Shown here one piece after another: positions 7,493-17,157 of a stretch of DNA of 58,865 nucleotides. The notes beneath the pieces were generated by a model, which was not told the DNA's origin, searched no databases, and saw only the letters and a list, made by a program, of their open reading frames with translations. The DNA is taken from contig MKTK01000038.1 of the NCBI GenBank assembly GCA_001898255.1, forward strand, positions 203,968 through 262,832. The letters are read 5' to 3'. The translations under genes were made by a program, and so were the position numbers. The DNA comes from Chryseobacterium sp. 39-10. Lineage in GTDB: Bacteria > Bacteroidota > Bacteroidia > Flavobacteriales > Weeksellaceae. Position 1 is the stretch's first letter, and each line of letters begins with the position of its first letter.

Positions 7493-9082
7493 ATGACGCA
7501 GAAGGAGACACTTTCATCTTTAACCCATGGCAATTTCGCACAAGAACTCTCGATTTCCGATGGTAAAATGCCGCCCAACGCGGTAGATTTCGAAAAGCTG
7601 GTCATCGGCACATTTCTTATCGACAAAAAAGGGCTGGATCACTCAATCGATCTGCTGAAAGCTGATGTGTTTTATGACCCTCGGCACCAGGAAATATTCA
7701 CTGCGATATTGAAGTTGTTTGAAGGCAACCATCCGATCGATTTAATGACCGTTATCCAGGAACTGAAAAGAACCGATCGGCTCGGTTTTGCAGGTGGTGA
7801 CCACTACATTATTGATTTAACGATGAGTGTATCATCCAGTGCACACATCGAATATCATGTTCGGGTGATTCTGGAGAAATTTATTTTGCGAAGCTTGATT
7901 AATGTTTCTGCCAATGTAATCGACAGTTCATACAAGGAATCCACAGATGTTTTTGAACTCCTCGACAAAGCCGAACAATCTTTCTTCGAGATCACCAACG
8001 GAACCATTAAAAAAGGGTTCGATACCGCCAACTCATTGGTAAAACAGGCCATTGAAACCATTAAATCGCTAAGAGACAAAGAAGGACTTTCGGGTATTCC
8101 GTCAGGATTCAAAGATATTGACAAGGAGACCGGTGGCTGGCAAAATTCAGACCTCATCATCATTGCAGCAAGACCGGCGATGGGTAAAACCGCTTTTTTG
8201 CTTTCTATGGCACGAAATATCGCGGTGGAACACAAAATTCCATTGGCCCTGTTCTCTTTAGAGATGGCCTCGGTGCAGCTTATTACCAGAATGATTGCAT
8301 CAGAAACAGGTATTTCATCCGAAAAACTTAGGAAAGGTCAAATGACCAATGATGAATGGCAACGGCTCTTCAACAATGTTTCTGAGTTGGAAAACGCACC
8401 ACTCTACATCGATGAAACACCCTCGCTTTCGGTATTCGATTTTCGGGCAAAATGCCGACGTTTGGTGATGCAGCATGGCGTAAAGATCATCATGGTCGAT
8501 TACCTGCAGCTAATGACTGCCAACTCGGGAAAAGGCGGCGCAGGAAACCGTGAGCAGGAAATTGCGACCATTTCAAGATCCTTAAAAGCAATTGCCAAAG
8601 AACTCAATGTTCCGGTTATTGCGCTCTCTCAGCTCTCACGAAGCGTGGAAACCCGCCCTGGAAAAAGACCACAACTTTCGGATCTGCGGGAATCTGGAGC
8701 CATTGAGCAGGACGCCGATATTGTTTCATTCATCTTCAGACCAGAATATTACAAAATTACCACTTGGGATAACGATGAAGATGGTGCTGAAACCTCCACC
8801 GAAAACCAAGCAGAGCTCATCATTGCTAAACATAGAAATGGCGCCACCGCGGATGTGCGAATGTCATTCTATAAAAATATTGCCAAGTTTGCCGACCTCG
8901 ATTTATTTGGCAATGGATATGGTTATCAGCCATCCAACTTCGCACAGCAGGAAGAACCAAGCGGTTTCGACAGGATTAAAACAACCATTGATCCCGGTGC
9001 TGCGTTCGACTTGCCCAATAAGCAGAACCTTTCCGGCTCTTCGATGAATGATTTGGATGATGATGACGATTTTGCCTATTAA
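7493..9082 (+). CDS. dnaB: Replicative DNA helicase DnaB
   Basis: This is the hexameric helicase that unwinds DNA ahead of the replisome. The 529 residues comprise an N-terminal primase-interaction domain ('PPNAVDFEKLVIGTFLID', 'DVFYDPRHQEIF'), a linker, and a RecA-like C-terminal domain with Walker A ARPAMGKT near residues 226-233, 'FSLEMASVQLITRM', 'IIMVDYLQLM' (Walker B) and 'ALSQLSRSVETR'. The C-terminal tail is acidic (DDDDD). The family's usual length is 450-530, so it is complete. rnhA follows after 36 bases. Confidence 0.97.
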   Translation: MTQKETLSSLTHGNFAQELSISDGKMPPNAVDFEKLVIGTFLIDKKGLDHSIDLLKADVFYDPRHQEIFTAILKLFEGNHPIDLMTVIQELKRTDRLGFAGGDHYIIDLTMSVSSSAHIEYHVRVILEKFILRSLINVSANVIDSSYKESTDVFELLDKAEQSFFEITNGTIKKGFDTANSLVKQAIETIKSLRDKEGLSGIPSGFKDIDKETGGWQNSDLIIIAARPAMGKTAFLLSMARNIAVEHKIPLALFSLEMASVQLITRMIASETGISSEKLRKGQMTNDEWQRLFNNVSELENAPLYIDETPSLSVFDFRAKCRRLVMQHGVKIIMVDYLQLMTANSGKGGAGNREQEIATISRSLKAIAKELNVPVIALSQLSRSVETRPGKRPQLSDLRESGAIEQDADIVSFIFRPEYYKITTWDNDEDGAETSTENQAELIIAKHRNGATADVRMSFYKNIAKFADLDLFGNGYGYQPSNFAQQEEPSGFDRIKTTIDPGAAFDLPNKQNLSGSSMNDLDDDDDFAY

Positions 9083-9118
9083 ACCAATACTATTCAATAC
9101 TTTACGTAGGCGATCTCC

Positions 9119-9595
9119 ATGAAAATTGAAATCTATACCGACGGTGCCTGCAGCGGAAACCCCGGAAAAGGTGGTTATGGCATTGTGATGAAAGTTCCCG
9201 AGAAGAATTACGAAAAACAATATGCTAAGGGTTTTCGGCTCACCACCAATAACCGAATGGAATTACTTGCCGTGATTACTGCGCTGGAAAAATTAAAATC
9301 ACCCGACAACGACATCCACATCTACACCGACAGCAGATATGTTTCCGACGCCATTAACCAAAAATGGATTTACGGCTGGATTAGAAAAGGATTTAAGAAT
9401 GTAAAAAATCCTGATCTGTGGCAACGCATGATTCCGCTAATTCAACTTCACCAACCCACTTTTCATTGGGTGAAAGGCCATGCCGGACATCCTGAAAACG
9501 AAATCTGCGACCAACTCGCAGTAAAAGCCGCGGCGTCAGAAAAATTGGAAACTGACACCTTTTTCGAACAGCAGAGAGATGGCGGACTGTTTTGA
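9119..9595 (+). CDS. rnhA: Ribonuclease HI
   Basis: Cleaves the RNA strand of RNA-DNA hybrids. In 158 residues the four catalytic acids are visible in order: YTDGACSGNPG (Asp), NNRMELLAVI (Glu), YTDSRYVSDAI (Asp) and GHPENEICDQLA (Asp), with the supporting His in VKGHAGH. Length is normal for type 1 RNase H. It follows dnaB closely on the same strand, so joint transcription is likely. Confidence 0.96.
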   Translation: MKIEIYTDGACSGNPGKGGYGIVMKVPEKNYEKQYAKGFRLTTNNRMELLAVITALEKLKSPDNDIHIYTDSRYVSDAINQKWIYGWIRKGFKNVKNPDLWQRMIPLIQLHQPTFHWVKGHAGHPENEICDQLAVKAAASEKLETDTFFEQQRDGGLF

Positions 9596-9710
9596 GTGCA
9601 ACTACAAAGCGACAAAAATTTTATTTCAAGAAATCTTCGAGGCATCGGTTGTACAGCATCCATCAATATAATATTGAGCATTACCCATGATGACTGTGCT
9701 GCACTTTTAT

Positions 9711-9718
9711 TATATTTG
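9711..9718 (+). promoter_or_regulatory. -7 box of the nitroreductase gene, leaderless start
   Basis: TATATTTG, then TTAG, then ATG at 9723. Confidence 0.65.
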
Positions 9719-9722
9719 TTAG

Positions 9723-10352
9723 ATGAATTACATTGAATCTTTACAAAAGCGGTATTCCGTTAAAAAGTTTGATGCAACACAAAAAGTGGCTCCCGAAATT
9801 TTAGATAATATTTTGGAGGCAGGGCGACTTTCTGCAAGCTCGCTGGGATTGCAACCTTATAAAATTTACGTGATTGAGCATCCTGATATTTTGAACAAAC
9901 TTCAGGAAGCATTCTATAATCCGTCTCAAATTTCCACTTGCTCGCACCTGATTGTCATTGCAGCAAAACGCGATATCGAAGAAGAGTATGTTGACGGTTA
10001 TTTTCGCCATATCAGTGATGTGCGCAATGTTACTCTGCAACAATTAGAAGGGTTTCGCAACAGCATTATGAGCTTTCGAGATACCATTGAAAAAGAACAT
10101 TTATTGCATTGGAACGAAAAGCAGGCGTATATCGTTTTAGGAAATCTTATGTTTGCTGCCGCATTAGAAAATGTGGATTCTTCTCCGATGGAAGGTTTCC
10201 GACCCGAAGTAATCGTGGAAACTTTAGGGCTGGATCCCGAAAAAGAAAAAGTAAGTGTCACTTTGGCTTTAGGATACCGTGATGCCAAAGACCCTTATCA
10301 ACAAATGAAAAAAGTACGAAAACCGGGCGATAAACTTTTCAAATATATGTAG
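9723..10352 (+). CDS. NAD(P)H-dependent nitroreductase family protein
   Basis: The 209-residue protein fits the NfsB-like nitroreductase fold: an N-terminal 'RYSVKKFDA' segment, 'AGRLSASSLGLQPYKIYVI' that packs on FMN, 'WNEKQAYIVLGNLMFAAAL' and 'SSPMEGFRPEVI', then a C-terminal 'VTLALGYRD' strand. FMN-dependent reduction of quinones or nitro compounds is expected from the family. The start is set by a promoter box four bases upstream. Physiological substrate unknown. Confidence 0.92.
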   Translation: MNYIESLQKRYSVKKFDATQKVAPEILDNILEAGRLSASSLGLQPYKIYVIEHPDILNKLQEAFYNPSQISTCSHLIVIAAKRDIEEEYVDGYFRHISDVRNVTLQQLEGFRNSIMSFRDTIEKEHLLHWNEKQAYIVLGNLMFAAALENVDSSPMEGFRPEVIVETLGLDPEKEKVSVTLALGYRDAKDPYQQMKKVRKPGDKLFKYM

Positions 10353-10428
10353 AGCCGGCTTAAATTTTACCGAAATTTATTATTACAGCGCTTAAAAAAC
10401 CTTTCCAACGCCTATTACAAAATCGCAA

Positions 10429-12054
10429 ATGAATAAAACTTCACAAAGCCCAATGATCAAGGCAGACGTACTGGTCATCGGTTCCGGAATTTCGGGGCTT
10501 TCTTATGCCATCAAAATTTCGCAGAAAATGCCTGATGCCCAAATCATCATTGTCACCAAAGCTGATGAAGACGAGAGCAATACCAAATACGCACAAGGCG
10601 GTTTGGCGGTAGTAACCGACTTTGATAAAGATAATTTCCAGAAACATATTGATGACACCATGCGCGCCGGCGATGGCGAGAACAATCTTGATGTGGTGAA
10701 AATGGTCATTGAGGAAGGGCCCAATCGTTTTAGGGAATTGGTGGAATGGGGAACACATTTCGACCAAGAAAAAGACGGCGATTTCAAGCTTGGCAGAGAA
10801 GGTGGCCACACCGAAAACCGCATCGTTCATCATAAAGATATTACCGGTGCCGAAATTGAGCGCGCCCTTTTAGCCACCATTAAAAAGTCGGCCAACATCG
10901 AAATAATGGCCCACCATTACGTCATTGATCTGATTACCCAACACCACGTCCCCCATAAGATATTCGATAGCGACCAAATTGATTGTTACGGTGCCTATAT
11001 TTTGGACGAGAAGCATAAAAAAATTAAAAAAATAACAGCCAAAATTACCTTGGTTGCTACCGGTGGTGCGGGGCATGTGTACAAGAACACGACCAATCCC
11101 ATTATAGCGACCGGCGACGGGATTGCTTTTGTACATCGTGCGCGGGGCAAGGTATCCAACATGCAATACTACCAGTTTCACCCTACTGCTCTGTTTTCTA
11201 AAAGAGACGGAATGTTATTCTTAATCTCAGAGGCGGTGCGTGGCGACGGTGCAAAACTACGGCTAAAGAACGGTGAAAAGTTTATGCACAAATACGATGA
11301 ACGTGAAGAGCTGGCTTCCAGAGACATCGTAGCCAGAGCAATCGATAACGAACTAAAAATTTCAGGTGATGAATATGTCGGTTTAGATTGCCGCGCGATG
11401 GATCACGAAAAATTCACTGATCATTTTCCCAACATCTACAGAAAATGCATGGATGAAGGCATTGATCCCTTTCAACAAATGATTCCTGTGGTGCCTGCTT
11501 GTCATTATTTAATGGGCGGCATTGATATCGATAAGGACGGACAAAGTTCCATCAAAAATCTTTTCGCAGTGGGCGAATGTACAAATTCCGGCCTCCATGG
11601 TGCGAATCGGCTGGCTTCAAATTCATTGCTTGAGGGTTTGGTGTTTGGCCACAATGCAGCCATGAAAACTATTGAACTACTGCACATTAACGATTTTAAT
11701 TTCGACGATCTGAAAGCCATTCCCGAATGGAATGCAGAGGGCATGAAGATGATGGATGAAATGGTGATGGTCTCTTACCTTCGTCGCCAATTACAAGAAA
11801 TGATGAGCGACTTGGTGGGCATTGTTCGCAGCAACGAAAGACTAAAACTTGCCAAGAAGAAACAAAGAGAAATCTACGAAGCCGTAACCGAACTGTACAA
11901 CTACTCGATTATGTCGCCTCAGCTCTCGGAACTCAGAAACCTAGTGAACGTTTCTTACCTCATCATTAAACATTCTTTACAAATGAAAGAAAATAAAGGA
12001 AGCTTCTACAATAAAGATTTAGCACAGCAACCTTTAACAATATCGGAGAAATAA
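10429..12054 (+). CDS. nadB: L-aspartate oxidase NadB
   Basis: First step of de novo NAD synthesis, oxidising L-aspartate to iminoaspartate with FAD. The N-terminal dinucleotide-binding motif is VLVIGSGISGLSYA. 'EGGHTENRIVHHKDITGAEI', 'YYQFHPTALF', 'EAVRGDGAKLRL' and 'GANRLASNSLLEGLVFG' match the fumarate reductase/NadB flavoprotein family, and the C-terminal helical domain is complete (541 residues). ATG 10429 is used; ATG 10453 is an alternative. nadC follows, but the quinolinate synthase gene nadA is not between or beside them in this window. Confidence 0.95.
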   Translation: MNKTSQSPMIKADVLVIGSGISGLSYAIKISQKMPDAQIIIVTKADEDESNTKYAQGGLAVVTDFDKDNFQKHIDDTMRAGDGENNLDVVKMVIEEGPNRFRELVEWGTHFDQEKDGDFKLGREGGHTENRIVHHKDITGAEIERALLATIKKSANIEIMAHHYVIDLITQHHVPHKIFDSDQIDCYGAYILDEKHKKIKKITAKITLVATGGAGHVYKNTTNPIIATGDGIAFVHRARGKVSNMQYYQFHPTALFSKRDGMLFLISEAVRGDGAKLRLKNGEKFMHKYDEREELASRDIVARAIDNELKISGDEYVGLDCRAMDHEKFTDHFPNIYRKCMDEGIDPFQQMIPVVPACHYLMGGIDIDKDGQSSIKNLFAVGECTNSGLHGANRLASNSLLEGLVFGHNAAMKTIELLHINDFNFDDLKAIPEWNAEGMKMMDEMVMVSYLRRQLQEMMSDLVGIVRSNERLKLAKKKQREIYEAVTELYNYSIMSPQLSELRNLVNVSYLIIKHSLQMKENKGSFYNKDLAQQPLTISEK

Positions 12055-12164
12055 AAACAAAGATGGCATGAAAGCATGTCGTAACCAAACATAAATTTTT
12101 TATTAACGACCCTGCAAACCTTACACGTTTTAAAAAGCGATAGGGTTTCTTCAATTCCCCAAAA

Positions 12165-13025
12165 ATGAAAAAACCACCCTACTTGACCAAAGAAGCCCTG
12201 AAAACCTTCATCAAAAGCGCATTAGAAGAAGACATCAAAGAAGGAGATCATTCTACACTATCCACTATTCCTAAAGATTTAAAACAAAAAGCCAAACTAT
12301 TGGTAAAGCAAGATTGCATTTTGGCAGGAGTAGAACTTGCAGAAATCATTTTTCATACGTTTGACAAAAACCTTAAAGTAGAAGTCCTTATAAAAGACGG
12401 AGAAACTGCAAAAGTCGGCGATATTGCCTTCTATGTTGAAGGAAGCGCACGATCAATTCTTTCCACGGAGCGACTGGTTCTTAACTGCATGCAAAGGATG
12501 AGCGGAATTGCCACCATGACCCACGACTGGGATTCGCGACTCGTGGGCACCAAAACAAAATTACTGGACACAAGGAAGACAACCCCCAATTTCAGACTCT
12601 GCGAAAAATGGGCAGTAGCAATAGGGGGTGGAACCAACCACCGTTTCGGACTTTATGACATGATAATGCTGAAAGACAATCACATCGACTATAACGGAAG
12701 TATTACCAACGCCGTAAAGATGGCAAAAGAATATATTACCAAACTTAAAAAAACGCTAAAGATCGAGGTGGAAACGCGCAACCTTACAGAAGTGGAAGAA
12801 GCCGTAAAAGCTGGTGCAGACCGCATTATGCTCGACAATATGGACGTTGCCACCATGAAAAAAGCGGTGCTTCTCATTAAAGGAAAAGCAGAATCCGAAG
12901 CATCGGGCGGCATCACGCGCGAGATGCTGAAAAAAGTTGCAGCCACCGGCGTTGATTTTATATCAGCGGGCGCCTTGACGCATTCTGCTGAAAACATTGA
13001 CTTGAGCTTGAAGGCGGTGAAGTAA
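12165..13025 (+). CDS. nadC: Nicotinate-nucleotide pyrophosphorylase (carboxylating) NadC
   Basis: Converts quinolinate and PRPP to nicotinate mononucleotide. The 286-residue protein shows 'ALEEDIKEGDHST', 'LDTRKTTPNFRLCEKWAV' and 'GGGTNHRFGLYDMIMLKDNHI', then 'VEVETRNLTEVEEA' style strands and 'ASGGITREMLKKVAATGVDFIS' near the C terminus, all hallmarks of the type II phosphoribosyltransferase. It lies 110 bases after nadB on the same strand. Confidence 0.96.
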   Translation: MKKPPYLTKEALKTFIKSALEEDIKEGDHSTLSTIPKDLKQKAKLLVKQDCILAGVELAEIIFHTFDKNLKVEVLIKDGETAKVGDIAFYVEGSARSILSTERLVLNCMQRMSGIATMTHDWDSRLVGTKTKLLDTRKTTPNFRLCEKWAVAIGGGTNHRFGLYDMIMLKDNHIDYNGSITNAVKMAKEYITKLKKTLKIEVETRNLTEVEEAVKAGADRIMLDNMDVATMKKAVLLIKGKAESEASGGITREMLKKVAATGVDFISAGALTHSAENIDLSLKAVK

Positions 13026-13045
13026 TGGAATTAACAAAAGTATAA

Positions 13046-13069
13046 ATTAATTAGTTTTTTCTAATTAAT
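13046..13069. repeat. AT-rich perfect inverted repeat after nadC
   Basis: Nine-base arms (13046-13054 and 13061-13069) around a loop of six T. There is no T-run after the stem, so it is a weak terminator candidate at best. The remainder of 13026-13243 is AT-rich promoter sequence. Confidence 0.5.
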
Positions 13070-13199
13070 CCTCAATAAGCACATTAAGCGCAAAAGATAA
13101 ATTGTCAACATAAAAACATCATAATCAATACACTAGCAATAAATTTAACAAAATTTTAATTGTTAACAAATCGTTAATATTATATTGCTTTTTTAAGAT

Positions 13200-13207
13200 T
13201 ATTTTTG
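13200..13207 (+). promoter_or_regulatory. Predicted -7 box of the Oar-like receptor gene
   Basis: TATTTTTG, giving a leader of about 32 nt before ATG 13244. No good -33 element. Confidence 0.5.
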
Positions 13208-13243
13208 CAGAGTTAAAATTTTACATTTAATAATTGAATTGAT

Positions 13244-16200
13244 ATGAATTTAAATCCAATCAAAAAAAGGGTGTTAATTGCTGCGATTGCCTTCGCGGGA
13301 TTTGGTGCCGTACATGCGCAGGTAACCACTAGTAACATGACCGGTATTGTGACCCAAGCGGATGGCAAAACCAACAGCGGGGCTACCATCACAGCAACGC
13401 ATATTCCGTCAGGAACAGTTTACTCTGCAAAGGTGAATTCTTCAGGGAATTACAACCTTGCCAACATGCGTGTTGGTGGACCTTACAAAGTAGTTGTAGA
13501 ACAAGCGGGTCACCAGCCACTCGTTTTTGAAGATTTGTACCTTGAACTTGGTCAGCCAATGGTTCTTAACGCCAAACTGGATGAAAAAACAACTAACATC
13601 CAAGAAGTTTTAATTACAGCAGGAGCCAACAGAAACGTGAATAAAACAGGAGCAGCCACCAATGTTGGTTTAAAACAAATTCAGGATTTGCCTCAAGTAA
13701 CTAGAAGTATCACCGAATTTACAAGACTTACGCCTCAAGCTAATGGTAATGCTTTTGCAGGTAGAGATGGTCGGTACAATAACCTTCAGATTGATGGAGC
13801 AAACTTCAATAATGGATTCGGATTAAACACCAATCCTCTACCAGGAGGAAATGCACAACCGATTTCCTTAGACGCCATTCAGGAAATCTCTGTAAATATT
13901 GCTCCTTTTGACATTACACAATCCGGATTTACTGGAGCTGGTATCAACGCAGTTACAAAATCTGGTACCAACCAATTCCACGGATCGCTTTACGGTTACT
14001 ACACTGGCAAAGAATTAACAGGTTGGAAAATTAATGGTGACGACCTTACTAAAGTTTCTGGAACCAAGCAAACCAATGGTTTAACGTTTGGCGGGCCGAT
14101 TGTAAAAAACAAATTGTTCTTCTTCATCAGTGCTGAACGTGAGGAAGCAACAGGCGTAAATGCTTCTGGTGCTAACTTATGGACAGCTTCACAAAACGGA
14201 ATTTCCAATGCTTCAAAGAATATCTCCCGAGTAAAAGAATCCGACCTTATTGCAGTTCAAAATCACTTGAGAACCGTGTGGGGATACGATCCAGGTAGAT
14301 ACCAAGGTTATGCGAATGAAGCGGTTCAGAATAGCGATAAACTATTGGCAAGATTGGATTGGAACATCAGCGATAAGCACAAGTTAGCGATCCGTTACAA
14401 CATGTTAAAAGCAAACTCTAACTCAGTAGCTAACGCGAATTCTGGTCCTCAACCAAGATCATCTTGGGGAAGGGTAAGCGATAGAGCGATGACTTTTGAA
14501 TATGGTAATTATGGAAATGAAAACACAGTACAATCACTCTCAGCTGAATTAAACTCAACTTTCAACAGCAGTTTATCCAACAAGTTCTTGTTTACCTACA
14601 GTAAAATGATAGACCCTAAGAGAACGACTCCATCCAGTACATTGTTCCCTTTCGTTGATATTTGGGATGGCTCTTCATCTGGTGGTAACTACATCAGTTT
14701 TGGTACTGAGTTGTTTTCCTACTTGAACGAGGTTCAAAACACTAATTATTCATTCATCAACAATTTAACCTATACAGTTGGTAAACATACCTTCGTAGGA
14801 GGTGCAGCTTTCGATTTACAAAAATTCGGAAACTCGTATACCAGAATGGGTACGGGTTATTATCGTTACGCATCGGTAGCAGACTTCCTTAAAACAGGAA
14901 CAGCTGCTGAGGTTGCCCCAATTATGTTTGGTCTTACTTATCCATACGCTGGGCAAGATACATTTGCAAAAGTAAATTTTGGATTGCTTTCTGCCTATGT
15001 ACAAGATCGTTATACAGTTAATGACAGACTTAACTTTACTATTGGTTTGCGTGCGGAATTGCCAATGTATATGAATGATTTAACACCAAACCCTTCTATT
15101 GATAACTTAACGCTCCTCGACATCAACGGAAATCCTAAAAACTATAATTCAGGTAATTGGCCAAAATCCAAAGTAACTCTTTCGCCAAGATTTGGTTTCA
15201 ATTATGACGTGAATGGTGATCGTAGCTTGGTAATTCGCGGTGGAACAGGAATCTTCACAGGTCGTGTACCTTTCGTTTGGTTAACAAATATGCCAACCAA
15301 CGCGGGAGTTCTGCAAAACACAATTGAACCCGGGGGATATTCGGAAGTTTCCCCTTGGATTGGTCAAGTAAGATTTCACCCAGAAGACATTTACTACTAT
15401 GTAAATCACCCTATTTATTACACGAAAGACGGGAAACAAGTAACACCTTTTATTTCTTCTCCATCGGGAGGGGTGCCTTCATCCTTTGCATTGGTTGACG
15501 ATAATTTCAAAATGCCTTCTGTATGGAGATCCAGCTTAGGAATTGACTTTAGAATCCCAGACAGCCCAATTACATTAAGCTCGGATATTCTCTATACCCG
15601 AGATGTAAATGCTGTTTTCCAGTTTGGAGCAAACAGAAAAGCATCTGACAATAAAATGACTTATGCAGGTGTAGATAGAGTTTATTATCCTAATGCAAAA
15701 GCTTACAGCTACAATACGGCAATAGGTCCTAACAGTGCTACTGTGTTGACCAATACCAACAGTAAAGGGTATGCATTCTCTGCAACGGTAGGAGCATCGC
15801 TAAGACCATGGCACGGACTTTCAGGATCTGCGTTCTATACCTATTCGAAAGCAGAAGAAGTTTCTGCAAATGCAGGATCAAGTGCTACATCTGCATGGGG
15901 CGGTTCACCAACTGTAGACACCCCTAATCAAGACTTCTTAAGTATTTCAGACTTTGCAGTTCCTCATCGTGTAGTAGCTAACGTTTCTTACGAATTGAAA
16001 AAGACAGGAACAACAATTGGTGTGTTCTATTCTGGATCTTCTCAGGGTAGATACTCTTACTACTACTCTAATGACGTTAATGGTGATGGTATTGCTAATG
16101 ATTTGATGTACATTCCTGTTAACTCAGCCGATATGAAGTTTTCTGATATTACAACAGGATCGGGTGCAAGCGCAACAGTATTGTTCACTGCTCAACAGCA

Positions 16201-16597
16201 ACGCGAAGCTTTCGATAGATTCATCGCAGACAATGGCCTTGAAGGTTACAGAGGGCAGATATTGCCTAGAAATGAATTTTTACTGCCTTGGTTAAACAGA
16301 GTTGATGTAAGAATTGCACAAAATATCGCAAGCGACATGATCAACAAAGGAGACAAAGTGCAAATCACCCTTGATGTGCTCAACTTTGGAAACTTACTGA
16401 ACAGTAAATGGGGAGTGCGTGATACTAACGTAAGCCAATATGGCGCTGCTATTCTTTCAAGATTCGGTGCAGTAGATCCCAACCCTTCTTTCCAAATGTT
16501 GAGAGATGGTACCGAGCTGGTGAAAGCACCTTATAGAGCTGTTAGTACTACCGCAACTACTTGGACTGCAATGCTTGGTTTTAGATATTCCTTCTAA
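13244..16597 (+). CDS. Oar-like TonB-dependent outer-membrane receptor
   Basis: The protein has 1117 residues. A signal peptide ends near VHAQ. A CnaB/carboxypeptidase-regulatory-like domain (about residues 28-110) precedes the plug, recognisable by 'LKQIQDLPQVTRSITEFTRL', 'RDGRYNNLQIDGANFNN' and 'GFTGAGINAVTKSGTNQFHG'. A long barrel follows, ending GFRYSF with a terminal Phe. This matches the Oar family found throughout Bacteroidota. There is no SusD partner beside it. Ligand unknown; Oar-type proteins have been linked to export or adhesion in other bacteria, which cannot be judged here. A terminator follows at once. Confidence 0.92.
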   Translation: MNLNPIKKRVLIAAIAFAGFGAVHAQVTTSNMTGIVTQADGKTNSGATITATHIPSGTVYSAKVNSSGNYNLANMRVGGPYKVVVEQAGHQPLVFEDLYLELGQPMVLNAKLDEKTTNIQEVLITAGANRNVNKTGAATNVGLKQIQDLPQVTRSITEFTRLTPQANGNAFAGRDGRYNNLQIDGANFNNGFGLNTNPLPGGNAQPISLDAIQEISVNIAPFDITQSGFTGAGINAVTKSGTNQFHGSLYGYYTGKELTGWKINGDDLTKVSGTKQTNGLTFGGPIVKNKLFFFISAEREEATGVNASGANLWTASQNGISNASKNISRVKESDLIAVQNHLRTVWGYDPGRYQGYANEAVQNSDKLLARLDWNISDKHKLAIRYNMLKANSNSVANANSGPQPRSSWGRVSDRAMTFEYGNYGNENTVQSLSAELNSTFNSSLSNKFLFTYSKMIDPKRTTPSSTLFPFVDIWDGSSSGGNYISFGTELFSYLNEVQNTNYSFINNLTYTVGKHTFVGGAAFDLQKFGNSYTRMGTGYYRYASVADFLKTGTAAEVAPIMFGLTYPYAGQDTFAKVNFGLLSAYVQDRYTVNDRLNFTIGLRAELPMYMNDLTPNPSIDNLTLLDINGNPKNYNSGNWPKSKVTLSPRFGFNYDVNGDRSLVIRGGTGIFTGRVPFVWLTNMPTNAGVLQNTIEPGGYSEVSPWIGQVRFHPEDIYYYVNHPIYYTKDGKQVTPFISSPSGGVPSSFALVDDNFKMPSVWRSSLGIDFRIPDSPITLSSDILYTRDVNAVFQFGANRKASDNKMTYAGVDRVYYPNAKAYSYNTAIGPNSATVLTNTNSKGYAFSATVGASLRPWHGLSGSAFYTYSKAEEVSANAGSSATSAWGGSPTVDTPNQDFLSISDFAVPHRVVANVSYELKKTGTTIGVFYSGSSQGRYSYYYSNDVNGDGIANDLMYIPVNSADMKFSDITTGSGASATVLFTAQQQREAFDRFIADNGLEGYRGQILPRNEFLLPWLNRVDVRIAQNIASDMINKGDKVQITLDVLNFGNLLNSKWGVRDTNVSQYGAAILSRFGAVDPNPSFQMLRDGTELVKAPYRAVSTTATTWTAMLGFRYSF

Positions 16598-16630
16598 CAA
16601 ACGAAGTAAACAAATATTAAAACTAATCAA

Positions 16631-16655
16631 AATCCCGGCAATCGTCGGGATTTTT
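16631..16655 (+). terminator. Terminator after the Oar-like receptor, abutting the next promoter
   Basis: AATCCCG (16631-16637) pairs with CGGGATT (16646-16652) and runs into T's. The T-run is immediately followed by the next gene's TATCTTTG box at 16657. Confidence 0.8.
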
Positions 16656-16656
16656 C

Positions 16657-16664
16657 TATCTTTG
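16657..16664 (+). promoter_or_regulatory. Predicted -7 box of the four-helix membrane protein gene
   Basis: TATCTTTG directly after the terminator T-run; leader of about 20 nt to ATG 16689. Confidence 0.6.
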
Positions 16665-16688
16665 CATTTCACCATTAAAAAAATAATT

Positions 16689-17126
16689 ATGGATTTCAGT
16701 TTGATGCTCAACGCACACCGCGGATTTGCTTATCTTATTCTGCTATGTTCCGGCTTGTTCGTTATTGCTCTTCTTGCAGCAATGTTCGGTTATTCTGGTA
16801 AAATTTCTGGTTTTTTAAGAAAATCAACGCTTTTCACAATGATTTTTTTCCACATTCAGGCGCTTATCGGCTTGGTTATGCTGTTCTTCTTTTCACCTGG
16901 TTTTAAAGCCGCTAAAGAAGCAGGAACTCTCATGAAAGATGCAGTTGCCAGAAATACTTATGTGGAGCACCCCACTGCCATGATTATCGCTGCAGTGCTA
17001 CTCACCATCGTCAATAAAAAATTTAAAACCCACGATAAATTGCAAATGAGCTGGGTGATTATGGCTTTTGTTGCTTTGGCTTTTATGCTTTGGGCATTTC
17101 AGTGGGCACGACTTTTTGGTGCATAA
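16689..17126 (+). CDS. Conserved four-helix membrane protein (cytochrome b-like His pattern)
   Basis: The 145-residue protein has four predicted membrane helices (about 10-33, 43-67, 92-109, 118-140). His residues lie at or near helix ends (NAHRGF, FFHIQAL, VEHPTAM, KTHDKLQ), a pattern that recalls small b-type cytochromes; haem binding is inference. The frame is open further upstream into the receptor gene, but the ATG at 16689 is chosen because terminator and promoter lie at 16631-16664. asd follows 31 bases later and may share the transcript. Confidence 0.75.
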   Translation: MDFSLMLNAHRGFAYLILLCSGLFVIALLAAMFGYSGKISGFLRKSTLFTMIFFHIQALIGLVMLFFFSPGFKAAKEAGTLMKDAVARNTYVEHPTAMIIAAVLLTIVNKKFKTHDKLQMSWVIMAFVALAFMLWAFQWARLFGA

Positions 17127-17157
17127 ATAATATTAATTCTACATTCAAGAGTATAAA

